Shown here piece by piece: positions 52,185 to 60,120 of a DNA stretch of 64,000 nt (positions are counted from its first letter, which is position 1; each line of letters starts with the position of its first letter). The DNA is from Paenibacillus chibensis (GTDB taxonomy: Bacteria; Bacillota; Bacilli; Paenibacillales; Paenibacillaceae), in NCBI RefSeq assembly GCF_004001045.1, contig NZ_BIMK01000023.1, positions 82,091 to 146,090 on the forward strand, read 5' to 3'. The notes beneath the pieces were generated by a model. It worked only from the letters and a program-made list of their open reading frames with translations, did not search any database and was not told where the DNA came from. The position numbers and the translations under genes were made by a program.

Positions 52185-52823
52185 TTACAGCGAATAGATT
52201 TGGTGGTGGACGGACAACTGCGACTCAATATGAGCTGCCATCATCCCCGTATAATGCATGCCTGCGATTGCCGTTCCCATAATAAGAGCACTGCCGATCT
52301 TCTTCCAAGCCACGTTGCGGCTGCTGTTTTTGAGAAAATACAAGGACAGCCATAAAGCCGCAACCGATGCGCATAAAGCAACCAGAACCGAAAGCAGGAC
52401 GTACTTAATGTCGTATGTAACCCTGGCTTGCATCGCGTACATCCCGATATAGTGCATCGATACAATGCCGGAAGCAAATAAAACGGCGCCCCCCAGGAGC
52501 TGCATGATGGATAGCTCCCGCCTGTCCACAACCAGCAACGCCACAAAGGAAGCGATGATCGCTACCCCGACGGATAGCAGCACAATGATCAGATCATACG
52601 ACACCGGAAAAGGCATCGTGACGGACATCATGCCGACAAAATGCATGGACCAGATGCCCATCCCCATGACCAAGGCTCCGAAAGAGAGCCACAGCCATCG
52701 CTTTTTTCCTCGAGTCAAGCTGATTCTTGCGGTAAGATCCAAAACGGTATACGAAGCGGTAAAAGCGATCAAGTAGGAAATTAAAACAAGCAATGTATCA
52801 TGCGAACGATGTAAATGGTCCAA
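52185..52823 (-). CDS. MHYT sensor domain fragment
   Basis: A 212-residue membrane protein with six helices and the MHYT triplet motifs 'SMHFVGMMS', 'SMHYIGMYA' and 'GMHYTGMMA', proposed to bind copper or another ligand for gas/redox sensing. It starts at TTG behind GAGG and ends at the TAA that separates it from PAS-GGDEF-EAL in the same frame. Alone, it would be a sensor without an output domain and lacking its last helix. Confidence 0.8.
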   Translation of the reverse strand: MDHLHRSHDTLLVLISYLIAFTASYTVLDLTARISLTRGKKRWLWLSFGALVMGMGIWSMHFVGMMSVTMPFPVSYDLIIVLLSVGVAIIASFVALLVVDRRELSIMQLLGGAVLFASGIVSMHYIGMYAMQARVTYDIKYVLLSVLVALCASVAALWLSLYFLKNSSRNVAWKKIGSALIMGTAIAGMHYTGMMAAHIESQLSVHHQIYSL

Positions 52824-52931
52824 AACGGCTGCCTCTTTCTTCTATGAGGATAATCTGACTAAACCTTTCGGTTTCCGTCCAAATTTTGTCATGTGAATAT
52901 CGTATCATAAACAAAGATCGCTTGGCACCCG

Positions 52932-52979
52932 AAAAAAAGCATAACAAAGGGCGGGAATATTCCTGCCTATGTTATGCTT
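52932..52979 (-). terminator. Terminator of the sigma/anti-sigma operon
   Basis: AAGCATAACA and TGTTATGCTT enclose a second stem (GGCAGGAATATTCCCGCC); seven T follow on the minus strand. Confidence 0.9.
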
Positions 52980-53020
52980 CATTTCATTCGCTTCTTGTTT
53001 GCGCAGCGGCATAATGATTA

Positions 53021-54436
53021 TTAAGGAGTTATCTGAATGCTTTGCGTCTCCATCACCGGAATCCAGTATTTCTTGACCTCGATCGTCAACGGCTGCGGGT
53101 AATCTGCGGCTTCCTCTCCAAAATAATAAAAATAGTAGTCTTCCATGATATCCGTTTTTGTGGAATATGACGTCCCTGTAGTTGCTAATTTATTCAACGG
53201 TTGTCTTTTATGCTTATTCCCGCTTGCATCGGTAAACGTATCGCTGAGCGACATACCGAAATTATTCTCGGCTTGAGCATGCTCGACCTTGCGGTAAAAA
53301 TTAATTTCTCCGGCCCCCTCCTCCGGCTCAGGTGGAAGGATCTGCAATTTTTCATCCGGAGCCGAGATCAGCTCTCTCTTGTTCAGATCAACGACAATCT
53401 TCAACCGCTCTTTATCCACGGCGCCAATGCCGAATACTTTGAGCGAAGTCGTCTCCATTTGATCAATGGGGCTATTTTTGTACCATAAGGTAGCCTGAGT
53501 ATTATCGTTCGAGATCATTTCCGGATAATATAATTTCTCGATCTTGTCTCCGCTTTTGCCGATCAGCACGGGACTGATCACTTTAAAAACCTGCTTCGTA
53601 TTGCTTGGATCGTATTTCAAATCCACGTAAGTACCGAGCGGTGTAAATTGAACCTGACTCACTTCAATTTTTTGTCCATCGATCGTCAGCGCCCCTTCGG
53701 GATGATACACATGCTCCTGGCCATTCAGCATGCTCGTATCGAGATCAAATGAAATATCCAGTCCCTTCGCGTAATACTGACTAACGGTATCCCAGACTTT
53801 GACACTTAACGTCGCGTCATGACTGTAATTAGCAGAAGGCGCAAGATTCGTGCTGTACACATAATAGCCTGTTTCGCCCGGAAGGAGATTTCCGTTTCTA
53901 ACATTCTTCGCCTCGGCTCGAACGGACGGCGCTTCGTCATCCCCGAACTTCAATGAATCCGGGATTGGACTAGCCCCATGCTTCGTATGGTTTTGGACGC
54001 TGAACATGATATAGGCCCGGCGCCCATCCGCCACGGCGCCCGCGACATCGACGCGATATCCGTCTTTTTCCACTCCCTGCTTGATAGGCTTCAACAGATT
54101 TTGCTGCATCGCGGCGGCAAACCCTTTATCTCTTGCGCCAATCGGTGCGAATAAATCGAAACTCGTGACACTGTTTGAACTGGCGGTTTGCTCCAGTTTA
54201 GTATCTTCCTGCTTCGTTAACGGCGATCCAATAATAGACCATGTAATAAAAACGGCAGCAGCCGCAAAAGCGGCCAAGCCTGCCCCATATGAATAGACGC
54301 GCCTCATTCCACGTTTCCTCCCCTTCATCACGCCGCTTCGAACGGCGGTCGTCAGCTTCATTTCCCGTATGGCTTCTGCGTTCTTTCTGACCTCATCAGC
54401 GTCTTGCATCAATAAGCGCTCTTCTTTTTCAAGCAT
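53021..54436 (-). CDS. Anti-sigma factor-like membrane protein (DUF4179)
   Basis: About 471 residues. A cytoplasmic N-terminus of 45 residues precedes one membrane helix ('GAGLAAFAAAAVFITWSIIG') and a large extracellular beta-rich region with a DUF4179-like part near residues 80-180. DUF4179 proteins are almost always encoded behind an ECF sigma gene and act as its membrane anti-sigma factor. Here the stop of the sigma gene is 2 nt before an ATG at 54451; the ATG at 54436 has GGGGG upstream and is preferred. Stimulus unknown; related systems respond to envelope stress or lysozyme. Confidence 0.8.
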   Translation of the reverse strand: MLEKEERLLMQDADEVRKNAEAIREMKLTTAVRSGVMKGRKRGMRRVYSYGAGLAAFAAAAVFITWSIIGSPLTKQEDTKLEQTASSNSVTSFDLFAPIGARDKGFAAAMQQNLLKPIKQGVEKDGYRVDVAGAVADGRRAYIMFSVQNHTKHGASPIPDSLKFGDDEAPSVRAEAKNVRNGNLLPGETGYYVYSTNLAPSANYSHDATLSVKVWDTVSQYYAKGLDISFDLDTSMLNGQEHVYHPEGALTIDGQKIEVSQVQFTPLGTYVDLKYDPSNTKQVFKVISPVLIGKSGDKIEKLYYPEMISNDNTQATLWYKNSPIDQMETTSLKVFGIGAVDKERLKIVVDLNKRELISAPDEKLQILPPEPEEGAGEINFYRKVEHAQAENNFGMSLSDTFTDASGNKHKRQPLNKLATTGTSYSTKTDIMEDYYFYYFGEEAADYPQPLTIEVKKYWIPVMETQSIQITP

Positions 54437-54453
54437 CAACGGCGCCCCCATCC

Positions 54454-54969
54454 TCAGAGATATTTCCGAAGCTGCTTGAGTCCTTCGCGCAGCCAGGTTT
54501 TGATTGTGCCTTCCGGCTTTTTAAGCACCTTGGCGATTTCGACCGTCGTCATGTCCTGATAATATTTCAGCATCACGACATGCCTGTATTTCGGCTTCAT
54601 CCGGTCCATCGCCCGCTCCAGGTCGATCCGGTCGCTGCTCTTCATCTCCTGTGCGGCTTCTTCTTGCAGCTTCTCGGCCGGGAACATCCGCTGTTTGCGC
54701 CTGAGCTCGTCCATGCAGCAGTTGATCGTAATGCGAATCAGCCATGGCGTGAAGGCCTGATCATCCTTCAGTTTTTTGCGCTTCATCCAGGCCCTGCAGG
54801 AGGCTTCCTGCACAGCCTCGAGGGCATCTGCTTCGCTGCGGAGATAGCTATAAGCAATCGAATACAATTTTCGCTGCTCTGCGGAGAGCCGATTCATAAA
54901 TGCCTCTTCATCCTGCAGTTCTGTACGTGCTATGTTGACTTCGTTCATAATGTTCTCCATCTTCACCAT
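54454..54969 (-). CDS. ECF-type RNA polymerase sigma factor (SigV-like)
   Basis: A 171-residue sigma-70 family factor. Region 2 is 'LYSIAYSYLRSEADALEAVQE' with 'PWLIRITINCCMDELRRKQR', and region 4 is 'YYQDMTTVEIAKVLKKPEGTI'. It directs core polymerase to stress-regulon promoters when its anti-sigma partner, encoded immediately downstream, lets go. The start at 54969 lies behind GAGGGG. It sits between the two broken c-di-GMP genes, but no regulatory connection can be shown. No ECF-type TGAAAC/CGTC promoter with correct spacing was found upstream. Confidence 0.92.
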   Translation of the reverse strand: MVKMENIMNEVNIARTELQDEEAFMNRLSAEQRKLYSIAYSYLRSEADALEAVQEASCRAWMKRKKLKDDQAFTPWLIRITINCCMDELRRKQRMFPAEKLQEEAAQEMKSSDRIDLERAMDRMKPKYRHVVMLKYYQDMTTVEIAKVLKKPEGTIKTWLREGLKQLRKYL

Positions 54970-55131
54970 TCACCGTTCCCCTCTTCCTTAGTTGTTTCAG
55001 CGGAGGAAGAAGTCAATTCAGCCGTATATAGAGTAAGACGGGCTGATCCGGCAAAACGATTGATTTTTTTCGATGATCAATAAAACAGCAAAAAAAGATT
55101 GCCTTAGTCGTGAATTTTCTGTCTATGGATT

Positions 55132-55182
55132 GGATTATAATGTAAAAAACCGCGCAGCACGCGGTTTTTTACATTATAATCC
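55132..55182. terminator. Perfect 23-bp-arm inverted repeat acting as terminator
   Basis: Two exact 23-nt arms (GGATTATAATGTAAAAAACC.. to ..GGTTTTTTACATTATAATCC) around a 5-nt loop CAGCA. The core CGCG stem followed by T6 is a terminator for both strands. The AT-rich extension beyond the T-tract is unusually long and perfect. Confidence 0.9.
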
Positions 55183-55188
55183 TATTCG

Positions 55189-55968
55189 TTATACCTTTTG
55201 ATCGGACACACAGATGGTATCGCGCCCGCTTCCTTTCGCATCATAAAGTGCGCGGTCCGCTAGCTTCAACAGACGCTGAAGCAAGTCCCCCCGTTCCCCT
55301 GTATCTGACGAGTCCGAAGTCGCCGCTGCCTCCCCCGCGGTAATGGCATCATTTTCTATCGTCTCATTGAATCCATGCAGATGTTCCGTTGCAGCAATCC
55401 CGAAGCTGGCCGTGATGTAAAGATCAGCTTCGGGAACAGGCATCGGCTGCTGTGCAAGATTCGATCGGATGCGCTCTGCAACATGAACGGCCATAGCTGC
55501 CGAATATCCAGGCAGGGCGACGACAAACTCTTCCCCGCCATATCTCGCAAACAAGTCCTCAGGTCGAAGTGCCTCCTTGCAAATCGCAACGATATAAAGG
55601 AGCGCTTGATCGCCGATGTCATGGCCATAGATGTCATTAATCCGTTTGAAATGGTCAATATCGAACATCAGAAATGCCAGGTCCTCTCCATGCTTCAAAG
55701 CCTCAGAGAGCAGCAGATTGCTTTGCTTCATGTAATGCATACGGTTGTATATCCGGGTTAAGCCATCATGATATGCCATCTGCCGGAGCTCCTCTTGAAG
55801 CCGCGTTCTCTCCGTAACGTCGATCAGAACAATCAATCGGCCTGCCTCCTGCCCTCCTTGCTTGCGGATGGTAGAGGTACGAATCTGGTAATGGAATTTC
55901 CGCTTGTCTACATACCACTCTATCTCCTGTATATCTGCCTGAAAATTCCCATCCTCTTCTTGAGACAT
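55189..55968 (-). CDS. PAS-GGDEF fragment (diguanylate cyclase output)
   Basis: A 259-residue open frame holding the second part of a PAS domain (to 'VLIDVTERTRLQEEL') and a complete GGDEF domain: 'HDGLTRIYNRMHYM', 'FDIDHFKRINDIYGHDIGDQAL', active loop 'RYGGEEFVVAL'. A possible GGAG site lies 5 nt before its ATG, so separate translation is conceivable, giving a soluble cyclase uncoupled from its sensor. A low-complexity insert (about residues 205-232) precedes the last helix. Confidence 0.8.
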   Translation of the reverse strand: MSQEEDGNFQADIQEIEWYVDKRKFHYQIRTSTIRKQGGQEAGRLIVLIDVTERTRLQEELRQMAYHDGLTRIYNRMHYMKQSNLLLSEALKHGEDLAFLMFDIDHFKRINDIYGHDIGDQALLYIVAICKEALRPEDLFARYGGEEFVVALPGYSAAMAVHVAERIRSNLAQQPMPVPEADLYITASFGIAATEHLHGFNETIENDAITAGEAAATSDSSDTGERGDLLQRLLKLADRALYDAKGSGRDTICVSDQKV

Positions 55969-56019
55969 CAGACTCCGGATGGGCTCATCCGTGTGACGCT
56001 GCCATATTCCGTACAGAGG

Positions 56020-56853
56020 CTATCCAATCGAGCCCGTGCCTAGCTCTGGCATCATCGCCGCCGCTGCCGGATTATAATCCACCAGGCGGTCATCCCGATC
56101 CAGAACAAGTACGCCATCACGCATACTGGTGAACAGATTGTCCCGCGCAATAGGGGCCACATGAAACAAGCCCTTGGAAGCAAGCGCCCATAGATAGAGT
56201 GCCGATGTTACCGTCATGATCACCGGAATCGGATCCATGCCGTCCGGAGTTACCCCTCCAAGATAAAGAAAATCCCCTGCCAGAGGTAAGATAAGCCCAA
56301 TCAGCATCGTGCTTAGCTGAAAGCGGTAGGATGGCATTTTGCGCCAGCTTAGCAGCAGCAGCACGATTCCACCAAACATGCACGCGGATGTGTAGGCGCC
56401 CTGGATGATGTACCAGGGACCTGCCACCATATCCACTTTCAAATGGACGGTACCGGCCCGTGCAAAGATATCACGGTAATACCAATGATGCCATTCATTG
56501 GTCATGACAAGCACGAGCGTTACAGCGGGAATCACAAACATGCAAATTTTTAGTCCCCGCTTCAAAAAGCGTTCCATGCCCAAATACGACATGATGATCA
56601 GAAGATTCAACGGAGGGAGAAAAGGCATGCCCAAGTATTCGACCTTAATCCAGATTCGGGCTTCATTCAACGAACCGCTGGCCAGCTCCAGTGCCGAAGC
56701 GAACGCATATACAGCCGCCATCATGCTGAAAACGAAGAAAGCCTTAACCATAGAAACCTTAGATCTTCCGGATAGCGAATACAGTCCCATGATGATATTT
56801 AAAACGCCCGCCGTGACGATTAGCGATAATATTGCCGAATAAGGTGTTCCCAT
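56020..56853 (-). CDS. 7TM sensor fragment with truncated PAS
   Basis: About 277 residues: seven membrane helices of the histidine-kinase-type 7TM sensor ('LSLIVTAGVLNIIMGLYSL' first, 'DPIPVIMTVTSALYLWALAS' last), then the first 45 residues of a PAS domain ('MRDGVLVLDRDDRLVDYNPAA') before the TAG. An 8-bp hairpin (56879-56903) lies in its 5' leader. As it stands it lacks any output domain. Confidence 0.8.
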   Translation of the reverse strand: MGTPYSAILSLIVTAGVLNIIMGLYSLSGRSKVSMVKAFFVFSMMAAVYAFASALELASGSLNEARIWIKVEYLGMPFLPPLNLLIIMSYLGMERFLKRGLKICMFVIPAVTLVLVMTNEWHHWYYRDIFARAGTVHLKVDMVAGPWYIIQGAYTSACMFGGIVLLLLSWRKMPSYRFQLSTMLIGLILPLAGDFLYLGGVTPDGMDPIPVIMTVTSALYLWALASKGLFHVAPIARDNLFTSMRDGVLVLDRDDRLVDYNPAAAAMMPELGTGSIG

Positions 56854-57085
56854 CGTCAGCTCCTGCTCATGCTTATGACCAACCGGCAACCACGGCCGGT
56901 TGGCTCTTAACCCGATGTTACCACAGCGGAACGGCGTGGACAATCGACATTCAATGTTAGATGCTGTCGAACCTGCGGGTGTCTCGGCCGCGTTTTATTT
57001 TAAACGGTTTACTCATCCTGATCCGCTGCTTTGAGCTCCTCGGATAGCTCCATGCTAACCAACTCATGATGGGTTTAGTAAGCCA

Positions 57086-57745
57086 TTATGCCTCCAGCTT
57101 CAACTCCCAAGGAAGAATGGCCCAAGGGGAGTTCGGATCCTGCATCTGACCGATGATGGTTCCAAGATGCTTTTCCGTCTGATCCGGGTCCAGGCTCTTC
57201 GCCCAAAATTGGCGCCCAATAATATAAGCGGTACCGAATTCCTCCCAGCTTGCATACGATTGCTGGAGCAAGGAGGCATTATGGATAAGAAAAGGCCATG
57301 CTTCTTCCGGATCGATAAGACCAAACTCCATGCACAGATGACCGATAAAGGCCGCTCTCCCCAAGTCCCATGCAAGCACGCCGGCTGCCGGCAGAAGCCC
57401 GTGATAATGCTGGACAATCGTTAATTCGGCTATGATCATTTCGTCATGGAAAGAAGAAATATACTGATTATGCTGTTGTGCATTCATCACGGATAGCGCA
57501 AAACGGCGCCGATCGAATGCTTCGTGATGCCCCCCTTCTACCGTAAGGAATCTCAACGACTTCCATGCGGAGAGATGATCTGATATGCTCCATCCGTCCA
57601 AGAGAACCTCTTGATTCACCTTAGCAGCATTGATTCCGCTTCGCTCCGTATCATACGCGCAGGCAAAATCATACCCGTTCCCGCTCAGCAGTACGTCTCC
57701 GGCCGCAAGCGCCCACAGCTGACTCTCGCTTAACTTATTATTCAT
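57086..57745 (-). CDS. DUF1266 domain protein
   Basis: A 219-residue soluble protein. The DUF1266 pattern is clear: 'GVLAWDLGRAAFIGHLCMEFG', 'IDPEEAWPFLIHNASLLQQSY' and 'SWEEFGTAYIIGRQFWAK'. Function of the domain is unknown. The start overlaps the stop of the J-TPR gene by 4 nt (ATGA), so it is the third member of a coupled operon with an Hsp70 and its presumed J-partner. A client or co-factor role in that chaperone system is inference. Confidence 0.85.
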   Translation of the reverse strand: MNNKLSESQLWALAAGDVLLSGNGYDFACAYDTERSGINAAKVNQEVLLDGWSISDHLSAWKSLRFLTVEGGHHEAFDRRRFALSVMNAQQHNQYISSFHDEMIIAELTIVQHYHGLLPAAGVLAWDLGRAAFIGHLCMEFGLIDPEEAWPFLIHNASLLQQSYASWEEFGTAYIIGRQFWAKSLDPDQTEKHLGTIIGQMQDPNSPWAILPWELKLEA

Positions 57746-60120
57746 TTTTTTATCACGACTCCCGGGAACTCGGCCTGCAGCTGCGGATCACCAAGGATAT
57801 CGGGATAATCCAAATGCTTCGGTTCCGCTTTCTTATCCGCGACCAGCTGCATGCCGATTCTTTTGAATATATTTTTGCGATTCTGGATTTGCTCCTCTAT
57901 TAATTTCAAACGTTCTTTATAGTCAGGATGATCCGGTCGATCATCTAGCGCTTCCCGGGCCAATACCATAGCGTCCTGATGCTCTCCGAGGCGCTGGAGT
58001 ACGAGGCTGTAATAACTGCAGGTATCTCCACGGAGTCCGCTATCATATGCGATTCTGAAGCATTTTGCAGCTCCTTTGGCATTGTCGACGTAATACGCTA
58101 AAATTCCCGAGTAAAACCAAATGTACGGATTTCGTTCATCCTGCTTGAACGTTTCCATGTATTGGATCAATTCCTCGCTGAGCGCGTCCCATTGCTGCAA
58201 TTCAGCATAAATTCGCACAACATGCAGCATTGCCCATTCATTGTTCGTCTTTAACTGCTGAACTTGCCTCAAAGGGTCGAGCGCCTCTCTGAACCTCCGT
58301 CCTGCTATAAGTGAAGCGGCATAGAACTTCCAAAGCATGCTTTGATCAAACGCGTCGTTCCGGTGTTCTAACGACTGCGCGTAAGCTGAAGCGGCTGCAT
58401 CCCATTGTTTCAACAAAAATTGGCTGTTCCCTTGAATCAGATACGCATACATGCGCAAATCGTCATCGTCGCCATCAAGGTATTCCTGAATATCTTGGCA
58501 GCACCGCTCGAAATCACCTAAATAATAATGAGCGAAAGCTCTGTTATAAAAAAAATTCGGATCCCGATCCAATTCTATGGCTTTGTTGTAATTCTGAATC
58601 GATTCACTGTACTTCCCGAGCTTAAATAAAGCAAAACCATACAGATAATAGTAGTCAAGGCCGATTTCTTCATGAAGCTGAGCCTGTTTGAAATGGAACA
58701 CAGCTTCTTCAAAACGATCAAGCATAACATAAGTTTTACCGAGTTCTTTGTGATAAAGCCAATGCTCTTCAATAGAAATGGCCGTTTCGTATCTGTGCGC
58801 GGCTTTCTCATACCGTTCCTGCTCGTAGAAATACGCAGCGAGGAGCTGGTGCTCGCCCGGCGTTAACGGATCCAGCTCCTCCAACTGAAGCAGAAGCTGC
58901 ACAGCGTCCTCCCGCAGCTCCTGATCCCGATATAATTCGGCTAACTGACGGAGAGCCATACTTTTTACCTTCGGATCCTGGTCCTCCATTTTGCTTTTTA
59001 GATTCGCTTCGAATTTGTTTGTCAGCGTGATGAGCTGAATACGTGCATGAAGATCCCATGGACAACGTTCATGCAAGATGGCATACAGATGTATGGCTTC
59101 TTGCATCCGCCCCATGTTAACAAGGCATCGCGCCGCTCCCGATAAAGCTTGTAATTGTTCGGGTGTATGTACAAGAATTTCGTTGTAAACGGAATACGCG
59201 TCTTCAAAGCGTCCGCTCCGAAGCCATGAATGAGCCAGTTCAAGCCTGTAATTCAGGTCACGCTCTCCGGAGGCTTCGAGTCTCTTCCATGCCAGAAGCG
59301 CTCCTTCGTAATGTTCTAACCGCAAACAGTATTCGCCGATCAGCCGATTGAGATCCGGATCATCCGGCAATAGCTCGGAAGCGATGTGCAGGCATTCCCC
59401 GGCTCTTTCCAGATTCCCTAGGACGAGTGCATTTTGCGCGCTATATCTAGCGGATAAGAAACGCTCGAGATCATCGGGCGGCATTTCGGCAAAGTGAATA
59501 TTGTCATAGCCAAGGTCCCAGCAGCCGGCCAACTGCATGCCCAAGTAGTCCAGGAATTCCTTGGAAAAGAGATGCTTCAGGTCGATCTCCATGAATGTCC
59601 ATTCAAAAACCTCGTTCAACTGCCGCCAAACCGGTCCTGGAAGCCACACTCTATCCATGAATAGACGAAGCGTTTCAATCCGAAGAATCTGCCGCGTCCC
59701 AATCCCGGAATAGACTTCGTCTTCAAGAAGAGCTCTCCATCGGTTCATGTCCATACGCGATGGGAAATGGTCATAGATTTCTGCAGCCTGCTGCAAAAAA
59801 CGGTAAATCCCATCAAGCCGCTGATCCGGACTGCGGCCAGTTTGCTGATAGCCGAAGGTTCTCTCCCCTCCAGCTTCTATTTCTTTTTCACGATCTAAAT
59901 GGCGTTCGGCATCCTGTAGAGTGCTTGCTGCCGCAGAGTAACCAGACAGTTGTCCGCTTTTAGCAGCTTTCAATGCAATTTCATAAGCTTCCCGAAGCTG
60001 TTGAAACCCTTCCGGGTCTTCTTCGGGATGGTGGAATTTTAACCGGGCAGCGTATGCGCGTTTTATGGATACGAGATCATCCGTAGGTTCTATGCCAAGA
60101 AGCTTCCATGTATCCTTCAT
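57742..60120 (-). CDS. J-domain protein with long TPR array
   Basis: A 792-residue protein from ATG 60120, 5 nt after GGAG. Residues 1-55 are a J-domain ('DTWKLLGIEPTDDLVSIKRAY', 'LKFHHPEEDPEGFQQLREAY'), but the hallmark HPD reads HPE. After a low-complexity linker and an unassigned segment, residues about 230-770 are TPR-like helices ('YYLYGFALFKLGKYSESIQNY', 'AIELDRDPNFFYNRAFAHYYL'). J-domains activate Hsp70 ATPase, and TPRs bind partners. The gene overlaps the hscC-type stop by one base (TGATG), so it is probably the dedicated co-chaperone. E. coli HscC likewise uses special J-proteins (DjlB, DjlC). Confidence 0.85.
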   Translation of the reverse strand: MKDTWKLLGIEPTDDLVSIKRAYAARLKFHHPEEDPEGFQQLREAYEIALKAAKSGQLSGYSAAASTLQDAERHLDREKEIEAGGERTFGYQQTGRSPDQRLDGIYRFLQQAAEIYDHFPSRMDMNRWRALLEDEVYSGIGTRQILRIETLRLFMDRVWLPGPVWRQLNEVFEWTFMEIDLKHLFSKEFLDYLGMQLAGCWDLGYDNIHFAEMPPDDLERFLSARYSAQNALVLGNLERAGECLHIASELLPDDPDLNRLIGEYCLRLEHYEGALLAWKRLEASGERDLNYRLELAHSWLRSGRFEDAYSVYNEILVHTPEQLQALSGAARCLVNMGRMQEAIHLYAILHERCPWDLHARIQLITLTNKFEANLKSKMEDQDPKVKSMALRQLAELYRDQELREDAVQLLLQLEELDPLTPGEHQLLAAYFYEQERYEKAAHRYETAISIEEHWLYHKELGKTYVMLDRFEEAVFHFKQAQLHEEIGLDYYYLYGFALFKLGKYSESIQNYNKAIELDRDPNFFYNRAFAHYYLGDFERCCQDIQEYLDGDDDDLRMYAYLIQGNSQFLLKQWDAAASAYAQSLEHRNDAFDQSMLWKFYAASLIAGRRFREALDPLRQVQQLKTNNEWAMLHVVRIYAELQQWDALSEELIQYMETFKQDERNPYIWFYSGILAYYVDNAKGAAKCFRIAYDSGLRGDTCSYYSLVLQRLGEHQDAMVLAREALDDRPDHPDYKERLKLIEEQIQNRKNIFKRIGMQLVADKKAEPKHLDYPDILGDPQLQAEFPGVVIKK

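Larger units (their letters stand above)
50361..52823 (-). pseudogene. Interrupted MHYT-PAS-GGDEF-EAL c-di-GMP enzyme gene (two in-frame stops)
   Basis: One continuous reading frame of 821 codons, from TTG at 52823 to TAG at 50361, broken by TAA at 52185-52187 and TAG at 50508-50510. Read through, it gives the standard YkoW/MucR-like layout: seven-helix MHYT sensor, PAS, GGDEF, EAL. The first stop falls between helices six and seven of the MHYT domain. The second falls after 'DVIAEGI', and the 48 codons beyond it still read as an EAL ending ('EQLDILAEQECDEVQGYYYSRP'). No base is inserted or lost, so both are substitution-type nonsense changes. It may be a decaying gene, or two separately translated fragments, because TAA is followed at once by ATG ATG. 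Confidence 0.85.
55189..56853 (-). pseudogene. Interrupted 7TM-PAS-GGDEF diguanylate cyclase gene (one in-frame TAG)
   Basis: One frame from ATG 56853 (behind AGGAG) to the stop at 55189, broken only by TAG at 56020-56022. The 17 codons between that TAG and the next ATG read 'PLYGIWQRHTDEPIRSL', a plausible PAS segment, so the interruption is a single substitution (for example CAG to TAG). Layout read through: seven-helix sensor of the HisKA_7TM type, PAS, GGDEF with 'GGEEF'. It is the second c-di-GMP gene of the window to be broken this way. Confidence 0.85.

Noticed and set aside
54985..55005. TGAAAC motif before the ECF sigma gene as a self-regulated ECF promoter
   Set aside because: Too close to the start codon and no CGTC at the required spacing.
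56879..56903. Leader hairpin of the 7TM-GGDEF gene as a c-di-GMP riboswitch
   Set aside because: Only a simple 8-bp stem; the conserved riboswitch core sequence is absent.
57009..57080. Short acidic minus-strand frame ending 'ELSEELKAADQDE' after the DUF1266 gene
   Set aside because: About 20 codons, no ribosome site and no link to a neighbouring frame; may be a remnant but cannot be supported.
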